Shown: positions 11,677 to 26,155 of the stretch, one piece after another | How positions within the stretch are numbered: position 1 is the stretch's first letter | Layout: each line of letters begins with the position of its first letter | NCBI GenBank assembly: GCA_009103225.1 | Contig: RHPI01003508.1 | Span: 1-50,474 of the forward strand | Length of the DNA: 50,474 bases | Direction of reading: 5' to 3' | DNA from: Chlorokybus atmophyticus | Taxonomy: Eukaryota; Streptophyta; Chlorokybophyceae; Chlorokybales; Chlorokybaceae | Position numbers and translations under genes: made by a program | The notes under the pieces: generated by a model | Databases searched by the model: none | Told to the model about the DNA's origin: nothing | The model's input: the letters and a program-made list of their open reading frames with translations, nothing else

Positions 11677-12592
11677 CCTCCTGCATCACATCATTTTGTT
11701 GTTCCTCTAGCTCCTTTGGCTCCTTAGTCTCTGTGCAGTTAAACTCGGTTCCTCCGCTATTGACGCTGCTGACGCTGAACCTGCAGCGGCAACACCTAAA
11801 CCTTGCTTCAGCTAACGCTTTGTTCGCTTTTGTGTGGTTTGCTCCTTCGGGTAGAGGGGGATGTTATTGTAATTGTGCTCAGCGTCATTCTAGAATTCCT
11901 TGTTCTGGATAACAAATGACAAGGCTTGTAATTAAGGCGTTGTAAAGGCATTTTTTGCTAATAGTTGCATGCTGCATGTGCTTGCAAATGCAAAGGCTCT
12001 AGTATTATGCTTTTGCAGATACTCCTCGATGGCTTTTCGCATGCTGTCGATGAAAATTCTGCTCTGTTTGGGATGTTTCAGGGCCTGCACGCCAACAATT
12101 GTTTTGCGTAAGTCAATTTTATTGCACAGTGTTTCGCCCAGATATCACTTCATTAGCATGCATGCAATTATGCTTGTATACACTGTGCGCACTCGTAGAC
12201 CACAGACATCACGTGATTTTTTGCGTGTCTTTAAGCCACAAAAACAAACGCACTTTTACAACATCACACGTACCCATATTGCTTCGGACAGAGTATACCC
12301 CATCCATCCTTCAGCTCATGTGCTGCCTCCATGCCGCTCTAGTTGGTGCGTCTGCGCATGTACCTGCAATACGTGATGTGCACTTGCTGCGTGATCTTTG
12401 CAGTTTTAGTGTGGGTGGTTTTAGGACAACCGTTGGGCTGTTGAAGGCCCGCCTTCACGCTTGTTCTGCGGTCGGGACAGTGCCAATAGAGAGTCCGCTA
12501 ATGTGAAGGCTGCCTGTGAGTCTTCTCTGAAGTCGATGATGCCGCCGACACGGTAGGGATGTCAGCAGCCATGGTGTTTCTTAGCTTGCTAA
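11677..12592. other. No supported gene
   Basis: Overlapping open frames exist on the plus strand (11574-11912, 11969-12506) without domain, splice or composition support. A charged minus-strand stretch near 11680-11760 may be a missing 5' part of the neighbouring minus-strand gene in another frame. Confidence 0.3.
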
Positions 12593-12790
12593 TTTCCGCA
12601 ACAACTTACTCTGGACTACACTCTTATGCAACACAAGCCAGCACTTCGCTACCACACCTCCGCCAGCACGGCCAAAACTACCTTAGGCACACCAAACATC
12701 CTGATGCAGGCCGCCGGCGGCGTCACAGTCAACCGCATAAGCCGCTTCGACGAACCCTTAGTCACAGGCACCAGAGGTTACTCCATTTAG
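12593..12790 (+). CDS. Unrecognised coding fragment
   Basis: A 65-codon plus-strand frame holds TTLGTPNILMQAAGGVTVNR and RFDEPLVTGTRG, a composition unlike the neighbouring noise, then TAG. No start codon or clear splice signals frame it. It could be an exon or relic belonging with the fragment that starts at 12968, or chance. Confidence 0.2.
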   Translation, partial: FPQQLTLDYTLMQHKPALRYHTSASTAKTTLGTPNILMQAAGGVTVNRISRFDEPLVTGTRGYSI

Positions 12791-12967
12791 AAGTTTCTTT
12801 TCTTGTCAGATTCCGGCAATGTTTTGATTCATTCGCGCATGTGCTGTGCGCATGCGTTGTGCGTTGTGCGCAGTATAACTTCAGCTATTGCAGTGGCATG
12901 AAGTCACGTGCTTTAGACTGTTGTGGAAGCCTTTTGTCAATTGGATGCTTATGTGCATAGTGCATCA

Positions 12968-13310
12968 ATGGCGACAGCAGTGCCTTGTGGCAGCCAAGTG
13001 TTCAACCCAACAATGGCCAACCAAACGGATGACAAATTTCTGAGGGACTACTTTCCCCCGGCGCACAACACCCATGTGCGAAACATGGACAAGTTCACCA
13101 ATAAGCTTAAGCGGTGGGAGCCAATCCATGGTCTAGTTTGGAAGGAGGTGAATTTCGATAAGCGGTGCAAAGATCCTGCAGAGCAGGCCAGCATTGCCAA
13201 GCTGGAGAGATTATGAGGAGTTCCAGCCGGAGGTGGAGCCTCAAGTGTTTTGGGAAGGCATAGAGCTCCGCATGTCAAGAGGTCGATTGTTTTTTGTGTC
13301 GGTTTCTTGA
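12968..13310 (+). pseudogene. Unrecognised protein-coding fragment with a likely frameshift
   Basis: An ATG at 12968 opens 82 codons that look like real protein (DDKFLRDYFPPAHNTHVRNM, KLKRWEPIHGLVWKEVNFDK) and stop at TGA 13214-13216. At the stop the text continues smoothly in another frame from about 13209: DYEEFQPEVEPQVFWEGIEL, ending at 13310. The switch falls in a GAGAGA stretch, where a two-base loss or an assembly error is easy. Both frames are charged and aromatic-rich. No family recognised. It could also be an exon of a longer gene, because no intron was needed up to the shift. Confidence 0.45.
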
Positions 13311-15484
13311 ATGCCTTTTGTGTAGATTGGTAACTTTTTCAGCTGAAATCAGCTAGTCTTCATGCATATGGCAAGCTTTGCTAGCCCTCAAGCTGTTGTT
13401 ACTGCTGGTCAGTGTTGCCACTGTTGCAAGTCAATTAATATTACGCTATATGCCGAGTTGTCATGTTATTTGACATAGATGGCTTGCTGTTTAGCTGAAC
13501 TCAGCTACCCCCTATGCATATCCTGCTGTTTTAATACTGGTTGGTGGTGCCACTGTTGCAGGTCAGTTGCTATCACGTTGTTTGCCAAGTTGTCGCGTGT
13601 GACTGTTTGTCAAGATGGAACACTGTTCAGTGCCTATGAGTGTTTGGGTCACAGCACAGCAATGCATATGTCGTAGACCTTGGACAGTGCTTATGAGTCT
13701 TCAGATCACAGCAATGCAATGTTTAAGTTGTAAACACTGTGTCTTTAAATTGCAGCAGTGACGCACAGGCAGGACGGTGCTCTAGACAGTGCCAAGCTAC
13801 GAGACCAAAGCAGCTTGTGAACATGTTGCTTAACTTATAACTTCTGCTGGGCAGAGCACATTTTGGCATATATCATACAATGCCAATAGACTTATCGGAG
13901 GGGCATTAAAGAAGAACGAGGTGAACGCCAAGGATAGTAAATAGCAGCCGGTTCAGCTCCGTGCATATGCTTGAGAAGCAGAGCGAACTGTTAAACACGA
14001 CACAGCTGCTTGTTGCCGGTCTGCAGGATGGGGTAGAGTTTTCAGTCCTAACGATTGCAGCCCTTGCAAACAGTCGTTCTGTGGTGCCCCTTGAGCGACG
14101 GCCCCCTTCCAGATGACGTGCTGCGGGCTACTTGGCTCAAATTTAGGTAAGGACTGTATACGCGCATGTATGAATGCATTCCTGAACTGTGACAACTCCA
14201 CTGAAAGTGGAACAAGCTGAATGTACAGCTGTTGTGTTGTGTTATCTAACACCATGCCCGTCCATGAGGTACAAACATGCAGACGATCACGACGAAGAAG
14301 ACAAAGTCTTTGATATCTATATGCAATCCTCAAGTCGTGAAGACCCATGTGTGCCCGTGGCCATTGCCACCATCCTTGAGATTGTCGAGGGTGGATGAGC
14401 CATGCCGCACATACAGTGTGCAGATCATAAATTGGCTACCAGTGTTTTGCGTGGAGGACGACAGCATGCGGCCGCTCATACCTATCAGGTCGCAAAGGCT
14501 CATGCATGGCAAGACACCGGATCATCACACACGCGCCGAGCTAAAGGCAAGTTGGTGATTGTTAGTCAATGCATGGTTGCTGCTTTTGTAACTGCATGTC
14601 ATTAAGTGCGAGACGTGCGTCGCGTGTAATTGGCTATAGTGTGCATAAGTGGACCGCCTGTGACACTAACTACTGATGGAGTGCATGTGCAGAGCGCGAC
14701 GGTTGAGTGGCCACTTATGTTCATGAGCCAGATGGGCACCTGTGTTTGTGAAAACGGGGAATGCAGCTTCAATAGGCACGTCCGCATGGGGGATTGCCAG
14801 GCGAGAGTATGAAGAACTGAACATTAATGCTCAGCAAAACAATTATGTGAGCTATGTGCTGAAAATTTCTTGTTTCAAGTGCTTGCTGGTTGCGCTAATG
14901 GTTAGCCCATGCAAGACCGCGAGATTTCAATAGATGATGAGAAGCTGGAGGTGCTATTGGTTGTGTACTGTGGCATTTAGCAAACACCTACTAGGGCGCA
15001 GGTTGGCCAATAACGGAAATTCTGGCGAAATAAGCAGGTGGCGCTGATGAAGAGCGTGGTACCTCTTCCCTTTCGAGACCAGGCCGGGATGGACGGCATT
15101 TCAACACAGCGTATCATGTAAAGGGTTGTGCAGTTTTTAATGAAAAAAAAGTGGCTGGGCGAAGACCGAATGCAGGGTGGTCACCTGGGCTGGATGAACA
15201 CGAGGAAACGGCCAGGTATGTTTTGAGCTCATAGACCGCTCGTAGGCTTGGTAGCTGTGACCAATGCACAGTGTTACAATGCAACCCATATGGTTTGCTT
15301 GTATGCTGATAGGCTGCAAGCCAATAGCGCCATGTATGAGCAGTGGCTCTGTGTATGTGCTTGTACGCACTCGCTACTCATTATGATTGCAAGCATGCCA
15401 GATGACAATGAAACGCCTGCGCCCAAGAAGTTCCGCTTGATGGGGCGATGGGAGCCAAGCAGAACGGCAATTGCCAAATGATAG
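13311..15484 (+). other. Scattered plus-strand coding-like fragments, no gene model
   Basis: Short protein-like pieces on the plus strand include one at about 14270-14395 (DDHDEEDKVFDIYMQ), one in another frame at about 14396-14550 (VQIINWLPVFCVEDDSMRPL), one near 14730-14840 (SAWGIARREYEELN) and one ending at 15482 (PAPKKFRLMGRWEPSRTAIA). They could be exons or relics of one gene, perhaps with the fragment at 12968. I could not join them in phase and recognise no domain. Confidence 0.25.
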
Positions 15485-15954
15485 ATATCAAAGATGTGCA
15501 AAGTTGCTACTGTTACATGTTGCTATTGTTATGTGTCTATTCTTCAAGAACTGTATTTTGTGATCTACAGTTGCTGTGTTGCTTATATGCGGTGTGCGCG
15601 CGCAATGTCTATGGCAACAGATGTTGGCGCACGCGGTGTGCACTTGTTCATCTGAAAGGCCGTCTACAATTGCAAGTATAGAGCAACCAGAATGAATGTG
15701 TGCGTGCAATGCCGAGATCACGTCGTGTGCGCAGCGTGCACTTAGTCTCATATAGGCAATTCATGAGCGCTAGTGACCTTAGTAGTAGCTATGAGGATGC
15801 TGCTGCACATAGGATAGCTGTTTGGCAGTTTGCAGGTCTCGCTGATTGTCAGACACGCACCATATAACAGATTTGCTGGTGCATGGGTCATAGATAAGCG
15901 TTGGTGCAGGATGTCAGCGGGTGTCGTGCACAAATGCTGAACCCTGGATGCAAG
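15485..15954. other. Intergenic, nothing recognised
   Basis: Unique sequence without splice-framed open reading. No repeat noticed. Confidence 0.35.
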
Positions 15955-16430
15955 TATGGACCAATGCAGTAAGGTTTGGCTGGTACAAAAAAATAGTTGG
16001 GTGTGGACCTGGCATGGTCCCGCCAGCGGAGCCATGGTTGGTCCCACTGGTCGGGACCATCCTTGCAAATCATTTGAGCTAGAATACAAGTAATTCATGC
16101 ATGGTCCCACAGTGCGGACCAAGGATGCTCCTGCTACTCGGGACCAGTAGTGGTGATGCTTTTTACAGAACTGTGTCAAGAGTGGACCATCCTTGGTGTA
16201 TGCAGCAACACGCATGGCAAATTAGCTTTGATCCCATTGCGCTCGTCATGATAACAGCAATTAGGGCTGGACCGTTTCCGAGGGATAATTACGTACTGTT
16301 TTTACCAGCCATAGTCCCCGCGTATGGACCAAGGCGGGCAACCCTGGTCCGGACCCCAAGCCGCCCGGGCGGTTTGGCCCTGCTCCATGCAAAAATATCC
16401 GTGTGTATTGGCCAATATTTATGGACAAAG
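15955..16430. repeat. GGACC/GGTCC-rich repeat cluster
   Basis: GGACCA and TGGTCC words recur about every 20-60 bp in both orientations, often extended to GGACCATCCTTG or its reverse complement CAAGGATGGTCC. Examples lie near 16010, 16044, 16056, 16104, 16117, 16140, 16184, 16325 and 16348. A plus-strand frame (16101-16511) spans part of it but shows no protein-like pattern. The layout suggests a decayed inverted-repeat element. Confidence 0.5.
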
Positions 16431-18583
16431 GTTGTAAAGCGGTCAGCCGCAGTCATTTGTGCACGTGGATTTCACGACACTACGGTATTTACAGCGCTTA
16501 AATTGTGGTGATGTATAGGTGATGTACATGTGATAAGTTATTTTTACTTATTCAGTACAGTGTACCCTTGTTATAGTGACCACAAATGTGTAGAGGCATT
16601 TTACCACTATGTACAATTGTTGTAACATGGTGACTTATGGTTATAATGTCGTAATGCTATTCAGCGACATTTTGTCATTGTCACGAGGGTGGTATGATAA
16701 TAAAGCAACTTCATTACATATAGATGGATTGCATGTTGCCTATGGACACACTCATTGCCATAATCACTTGACACCTGCAGCATTGTACTGATCAGGTTGT
16801 TGAGGAATACAAATTGTTGTGCGCACACACATTGGCAGAGGCTACTCTATACAAGTAGAGGATGCTATGTACATATATATATATGTCTAAATTTGTACAC
16901 ATATGCAAGACGAGGGAGGTTGTGCCACTGCCAGTCCGTGGCGCTCTTGTGACCACGGAACGGAATAACATGCCAACGGATGGCAGGACGCAGGGTAGCA
17001 AGGCAACCTCTCGGACATCGTCTTTGCCCACACCACGGGCAGAGTTTCCACGGGAAGACTTTATACCGATCGCGACATGTGTGTATGAACAGGCTGGAGG
17101 AAATGGACAACCAGGGAAGGGTTGGGGGTAGGATATTATCGTCGCTCCGCACCCTCCAACTAAAGCAATGGAGGCGCTATGAGTCCACGGGGATCGCACC
17201 TACCAGAGTCCTCCCTACACGCTGTTTGTCACTAGACATCAACACTTTATATCGCAAATCCCATACACCTACCACTTTGGGTACATGTGTTGCTGAACGC
17301 GATGGCCACGCCGACGGAGAGGGATCCAGTACACATGAGAACATGGTGGATAGATTATTATGCCCCATTCACATTCCATAAGTCGCTCACCACTGGGGCT
17401 ATTGGATCACATACAAGGGGTTAAGTTTCCCTTCATACCTAATGCGGCCTGCACTTGCTGCAGGCACCTTCCCGCGCTTAGGCCATACATACTGGCGAGG
17501 CGCTGCGGCCATGCTGGCTGCGCTGTAGACGCGGCGAGGGCCTCCCTCGCCACGTCTACTCCAAGCAAGACATAATGCTGACGCCTGGGCCTGCGCCTCA
17601 GCTCCCCTCTCGAAAGCTCATATGCGTTAGAGCCGCTCGCCCCCGACATCATGCACGACCATGTGCATGCGGCCAAGGCAAACCCTGCTTTGAGCGACCG
17701 CCACCTAAGCTATCAAGATGCAGCATTGGAACCGGATCCACATCCTGATCGACTGCAGTCATCATCGACGGCTCAACAGACCCGAAGGTTTCGCGCGCAA
17801 AACAACAAACCGGATGTACAAAGACAGACGGTTACGGCCGTTACAATAACCGCCACTTGAACCATGGTAGAAGGACCTAATTAGCATTATCAACTAGTCA
17901 GTTGGTAATGCAAGTCTCTCTTTCTCGCTCACTTGTGATACGTTGTCGACTCTTAGCTTTTCCTATACCTGGTGGTTAGCTCAGAGTTGAGACTTCTTGG
18001 TTGAACATTGTATTAGCAGTTGTTTTGACTTGGAGAGTGTGAGTGTTATGAGAGTGTGTTGATGTTGTGAGCATAGTGCTTGCCTTTGAAGCCTGCCATC
18101 ATCTCGCATGTATACATTGCAGCCATCCCAACGCCATTACACCATTTAAAGCCGACTGTGTTCTGTCCACACTTGTAATATGTACGGTACTGTGCATCAC
18201 ATGCTTGCATTGTTACGGTTGAGTTGCATGCAGAGAGCATTTGTAGAGACTTAGCACCAACTCTGAGTGACTTGTTCTGTGTACCTCTATGGGATCATCG
18301 TATCATAAATGCATGACATGCATTGAGTGTTTCCAATTTGCAAGCTTTACAACTAGTAGTAGAACAACCAATGTGCCCTACTTCATCATTGCCTATTCGC
18401 ACACCTCTTCACTATCTTAGATAGTAGGAAGCTTGCTGTCCTCGTCAACATTCATTTTTCACATTAAAGACACGACCAGGTCTTCAACACATAGCGCGCA
18501 ACATGTTAAGAAATGCAACGAGAGCACAAGCTTTACAATTGCACAGGTATAGTTACTCACCAGAGTCCAAGCCTGCGTCCTCA
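16431..18583. other. Intergenic with GC-richer blocks, no supported gene
   Basis: Blocks at about 16900-17350 and 17440-17870 are GC-rich and open on both strands, but no frame gives a recognisable product. They may be fragments of old elements. The remainder is ordinary AT-rich sequence. Confidence 0.3.
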
Positions 18584-19285
18584 TCAGGATCCGGAGTCTT
18601 GGTGTGCATTGCGCCACAGTGTGGTGTTATGCAGGGCAGCCTCGTGCACAATGTTGTTGCTCACACCACGCGCATTGGTGTACCCAACCACACTCACCAA
18701 ACTGACACAACCCTCGCCACATCCGGGATGGAGGACGATCGGGAAAGACCACTCTGATTGGGTGACACCAGCGTTGCGTCGCTCCTCCCATTCAGTAGTC
18801 AGATGTGGTAGAGTAACTCCCGGGCTTATCCTTCCATGTCGGCTCGTACACACGCATGTGTACAAGCCTGCAAAGAAAATGGAGAGGTGACCAGCATGCT
18901 GGCGTGTATCACCAAGGCAATTAACCAATAGCCGGCCGAGCGGGGGCGATGAGATCACCACCACTGTGCCACCCCAACATGGCTCTGTCACCTTCACCTC
19001 CTCCTCCGCATTGCTGTGAGGAGGCCGGCGCTCACAGATGTAGCCACTCCTGCTAGGCCATATATATTGCCACGCCGCCATTGCGGGCAGACCAACCCGC
19101 ATGCACAACGCCAAGGGCGTATAGCCGAAGGCATGCGGAGATGTGGTTATCTTCATGCCCGGGCAGCATGGCTCGGAATTCACATTTGCAAGTGGATATT
19201 GAGCATCAGCATACACGACGTCTATCAGCACGACAATGTGATCCATTTGACCGGTGGCCAAAAATCGGCTAACTTGATACAACAT
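18584..19285 (-). CDS. Hypothetical 233-residue ORF, weak ankyrin-like segment
   Basis: A single uninterrupted ATG-started frame of 233 codons is unusually long for this intron-rich window. Near the N-terminus, MDHIVVLIDVVYADAQ and FGYTPLALCMRVGLPAMA vaguely resemble ankyrin-repeat helices (the GYTPLAL element). The second half has no pattern I recognise. No splice sites were needed, and no neighbours suggest a role. It could be chance in a GC-rich segment or an element-derived gene. Confidence 0.25.
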   Translation of the reverse strand: MLYQVSRFLATGQMDHIVVLIDVVYADAQYPLANVNSEPCCPGMKITTSPHAFGYTPLALCMRVGLPAMAAWQYIWPSRSGYICERRPPHSNAEEEVKVTEPCWGGTVVVISSPPLGRLLVNCLGDTRQHAGHLSIFFAGLYTCVCTSRHGRISPGVTLPHLTTEWEERRNAGVTQSEWSFPIVLHPGCGEGCVSLVSVVGYTNARGVSNNIVHEAALHNTTLWRNAHQDSGS

Positions 19286-19336
19286 TTATTGACCATTAAT
19301 GTGTTACACCGAATTGCTGCCGATCTTTCTATGTAG

Positions 19337-20560
19337 TGACAATTACTCACCATAATCAGATATATAGTATAGCAATCACCCTCGCAATAAATATGACAAT
19401 AGCTACATGCACCACTGTCCTTACAGTAAGAGTGTGATACTTACCATAATGGGGCAGAATTGCCCCGCGTGAACTAGTCATGCAAATTGTCACTATTACA
19501 AGCCTCGTTTCAATGCCACCCTAAGGGTGTTATTAGAAGGAGTGTGATCACATTGAGGGTAGACTGTACTCATCCAATAAGCGCTTACCATAAGGTTTAA
19601 CTACAATATTACAAACACAAAACATGACATAAATGAGTATGATGTTACAACGTGTACAAGCAATGCGTCACGGAATTGCCCGTGTATGATTATTATGTTC
19701 ATCACTACGCGTGGTGATGTACGCAAAAATCATACAATTAACCATTGAAATTGTCACACTTCACCATTAGGCTACTCAACCTTATCTCACTTACTGCATA
19801 TACCAACGCTAACGCCTCGTTTATCATGCAAGCATGCCATGGCATACAAACGCGATCATTTGCGACGCAACCGATTCATACCATGATTATTTTGGCCTAC
19901 AATATGACATGAATGAATAAGGTTGCTTGAAGCAATACAACATCACGTAATATGCACCAAAGTATAATACACTCATTGATGCTATAAGTTGTTAAATACA
20001 CATTTCAAGCTGCAAACACCATGACGTAAATACTTATCATGTAAAAAAGCGATGATCACTAGGATTTCTTGCACACTCTACTTTACTCGTAGCCTCTCAA
20101 TTGTAATAGCTCATGTGCTTGTATCAATGATGCCATTCTTGCCACCGTCACGTTAGGGTATATTCAATATACCTTAAGTTTGCGTTTTGTTTATTAATGT
20201 TATCATCAACTCGTTTGTTAAACTTGATATAAATTAATAATCCAATAAAAGACGTATGTATCTTTAAAATCGTTTCAAAAGATTTATTTTATTATTTTTT
20301 TTCGAGATGTATGTAGTAGTAGTAGGAGGAGGGACATCTCTCCTCTTGCTCATAAATAAGTCACAATAACCAACCGTGCAAACGGCACCGTAACGCATTT
20401 CGACTCATGATATGTGAGATGCCACGAATACCATCATGCATGACAAGATTCCAAGGACCTGGCGTCCCTCATGATGACATGATGCGAGGCCCTATTGGTA
20501 CTACCAATTAGGTAGCCAGTGTAGCGAGTACATCTTCATCTTCAATAAAGCGTCAGAAAA
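19337..20560. other. AT-rich intergenic region
   Basis: No gene seen. A small perfect inverted repeat, GGTATATT / AATATACC, lies near 20157-20174. Words such as ACAATAT-ACA and ATGACAT-AATGA recur loosely at 19600-19660 and 19890-19960, suggesting old diverged duplicates. Confidence 0.35.
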
Positions 20561-20568
20561 ACGAACGT

Positions 20569-20765
20569 CTTTGGCAGCACGCACTGCCAAAGAAAGCAGG
20601 CTCCGAAGCAGTGCTTCGCAAGCAACCTTGAAGAAACCTTAGCGAGCAAACACGAAGTGTCCAACCAGTTCAGGATTGTTTGCAAACTCTATAAGTTAAA
20701 TACCTACTTTTGTGTTGACCGTGGACAGGTAACTTCCCTGAGGGAAGCGTTTCGGCCAGTCCACG
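20569..20765. other. Cluster of perfect hairpins (possible structured RNA or element)
   Basis: The segment holds CTTTGGCAG/CTGCCAAAG (20569-20577 and 20584-20592, loop 6), CGAAGC-AGT-GCTTCG (20604-20618), and CTTCCC-TGA-GGGAAG (20733-20747). The last is enclosed by a 7-bp outer stem CGTGGAC/GTCCACG (20720-20765). It is non-coding in all frames. A structured RNA is possible, but no known RNA family is recognised. Confidence 0.3.
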
Positions 20766-20769
20766 TGCG

Positions 20770-21075
20770 TCATAAGATGCATTTCAACACGTAGGTTACA
20801 AAAAGTCTTAAGCAAGAAAAATTTCAATGGCATTCTTGCTCCCTAAGCACTCGCCTGTCTGCTTTCGCCAGAAAGTGACCCCACGCAGTCTCATCGGACG
20901 GCCTTTGTAGTGCACGTGGATGCATCCGACGATTGATCATCGCCTACATAGCTTAAAGCAGTTACGTAACCGCGTTAGCTTGTCGTCGGTTAACCATGTG
21001 CTTAGCAGACTACACGCGGCATGCATGTGCTGAGCAGCAGCAGCATCCGCGGCGGTGTTGGCGGCGGCAGCGGCA
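20770..21075 (+). promoter_or_regulatory. Upstream region of the secreted binding-protein gene
   Basis: About 300 bp precede the chosen ATG at 21076. The last 60 bases are GC-rich (GGCGGC repeats), likely 5' leader. No TATA box stands out. Confidence 0.25.
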
Positions 21076-23719
<2,644 letters not shown>

Positions 23720-25850
23720 AAAGATTGTGAAGATATGAAGAGATTATTGATTTGCAATAGCAGTACTGTGTGAAAAACAATGATGGTGAAGCTGTGGAGT
23801 TGTAGAGTAGTGTATCCTGTTTTGCTTGTGCGGTATTATTAATGAGACGCAGCTAGTGAGGGCTGAGTCACATTTTTTTGCAATGAGCGCTATGGGGCTA
23901 TAATCCATGCGGTTGATGCATGGCTGCTTTAGTGCCTTAAGGGAGAAGCGCACATTATGTAACAGCACCATGTCTTGTGCCAGTCGGTTTTTTGGCCGTA
24001 GTTGTTGGGCTGGCAGATGGCGTCAAGTTCAGACTTTCTGGAATCCTCTCATCGAGCACTGTAGCTTTTGCTTTAATAGCATAGACAAATTCGCTATGTG
24101 CAGTTAGTTAATTATCAACCGTGAACTATCAGCTTAACCACGATATTCTCAACCATGAGCGCTGCTTGCGTGAGTATGAGACCAGGCAATAAAAAGTAAC
24201 TACATTCCCCTAATGTCCTTGTAGATAAACAACTTCTGCACGGACACCGGCTTCAAATTCAGTGTAGAGCTAAAGTTATTAGCTGTGTCACACAATAAAG
24301 TTGCCCTGCTTATCCAAAGGACGTGACTGAGTACCTTCCACGATAGTTATTGCAGGCGCCACTTGGTCAAAAGTAACAATCGACCACAGTTTTAATAACT
24401 ACTCAATACGATTTACAACATGCTGTTGACCGGGTCGTACACTTCACCCTGTAGCAAAAGTTACAACCCGGCAAACACAGGTGTCACAATACCGGCGCTT
24501 GTCCCTTACATGTATAAAATGAGGATTGGTTGTTTGATACCTCAGACATCAGGTGCAGCTTGCGAGGGTTTGCTTGAAAGGTTTTTTGTGAGTGTCTGAG
24601 GCACCCACATTAGTACATTGCTGCTCCGATGCACTGCATAGACTATTGCTAAATAAGGCGTAATCATGCAGTCGCAATGGGCTCGCCTTTAAGGTTCAAG
24701 CAGCTAGCGGAAGCTGCAAGCTTTCCGGGAAAGCGTCCAAAGGCATTGCCAAGGTAATTGTCCAGGTGCGGAGGGTGTGATAACCGGTTGGGAAAAAAGT
24801 AAAAAAATAAAATGAATAAGGCGTAATCACACAGCGTTATAAACATCCAATATTTGTTGGAGTCAAAGACCAACAACACTTTTAGTGCACATGTCTTGGC
24901 TTGACTTGAAAACCACTCATTTACAAGGCTCATTCATACACTATAATGTGTATTATGATGATACAAGTTGCAAAGATGACCCACCGGCAAAGAAGGTCCA
25001 TGCTGCTGATAATTTAAACATATTCCGCCACCCTTGGCACTGCCCGCATTTGGCAGTGGCTAACACGTGGCGCTTGTGTGTGTCAGATATACCAGCAAAT
25101 GCCTGCCTGTCTCCTCCCTTGCCTGCTGCCTCAACCTCAGTGCTTGCGTTCGTGCAAACTATTTAAATCTTAGAGGCCCGGGCCAGCGCATTGCTCTTGC
25201 TCTTGCTATGCTTGCTTGCAAACGTGTTTCTTACTACTGTGCTCTTGTTACGCCTAACAGGCAAGGCAATCACACTCTCAGGTTGCTATAATGACAGCAT
25301 GATTGTATAGGAGTTCAACTGCTTAGGTGGGTGCAGTACTTAAGTGGTTCGCTCATGCACTAAATCCTTGAGCTTATGAGCCTTATGCATGATGAACTGT
25401 ACAATGCATTGATAAGCAGCTTGCACAGAGCTGGTCAGTGTGCATATGTATGCATAAGCATGCATGCCATCAGTTACTGCGGGTAACAAGGCGTTGATGG
25501 CCTTCAAAGTGCCTGTGTGCATTGTGTGGCCTGTGTTGCCAACCTAGAGAGAGCCTTAAAGAGAATCTTGAAGAATTTTAAAGAATCTTGAAGAGAATCT
25601 TATGTGTAAGCTTTGGATGGGCGAAAAGGCGTCAATAGCTTTTGAGCTCACCTGTGGCTAAGTGGGAAGGCAACATGGAGAAGTATATTAGGCTGGACCA
25701 GCATGGTGTTGAGGTTCAGTTGGACTCAGCCTTACTTACTTGATGTGTGTTTGGGGTGCTTGGCGTAACTGTTGAAGGGCCTTTCTTACCCTCCTGTGTG
25801 GGGCGTTTCTGAGTGGACTAGCTAGAGTTTAAATGGTTTTCCTTGGAATC
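23720..25850. other. Intergenic, nothing recognised
   Basis: Apart from a possible TGTAA poly(A) signal for the upstream gene at 23958-23962, no feature is supported. Short open frames (24885-25166, 25067-25291) lack any pattern. Confidence 0.4.
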
Positions 25851-25990
25851 GACGCCTGCACTAACTTGGGATTGACGCTTGCATCAACTAACTTAATTGA
25901 CGCCTGCACTAACTTTGAAAGAAGAGGCGCCTACCTAGGTTTGGGGGTGTTTCAACTAAGTGGTTGACGCCTGTGCTAAAGAGTAGGCGC
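25851..25990. repeat. Short repeats of TTGACGCCTGCACTAA
   Basis: The 16-base motif occurs near 25849, 25872, 25896 and 25964 with few changes. It is interspersed with the palindrome AGGCGCCT at 25925 and 25985. Spacing is irregular and no open frame runs through it. Confidence 0.6.
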
Positions 25991-26123
25991 CTCCCACTTC
26001 CTGCTACTGTTGGTGGTCTTCCTTGACTACCTGTTGTTATGGACGAACCCTAGCTGGTTCTGCCATTGTGTATTACTAAAAGTGCATGCATGTGTATGTG
26101 CATGCAGTAGCCTTACACACTGC

Positions 26124-26155
26124 TGTGTGTGTGTGTGTATGTGTGTGTGTGTGTG
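26124..26155. repeat. (TG)n microsatellite
   Basis: A TG run with one TATG interruption, flanked by GCATGCATG words. Confidence 0.85.

Noticed and set aside
14189-14560. Possible BAH-like domain in two adjacent frames
   Set aside because: The resemblance rests on a few residues, needs a frame change, and the typical BAH core is missing.
16101-16511. 136-codon plus-strand frame
   Set aside because: It runs through the GGWCC repeat cluster and shows no protein-like pattern.
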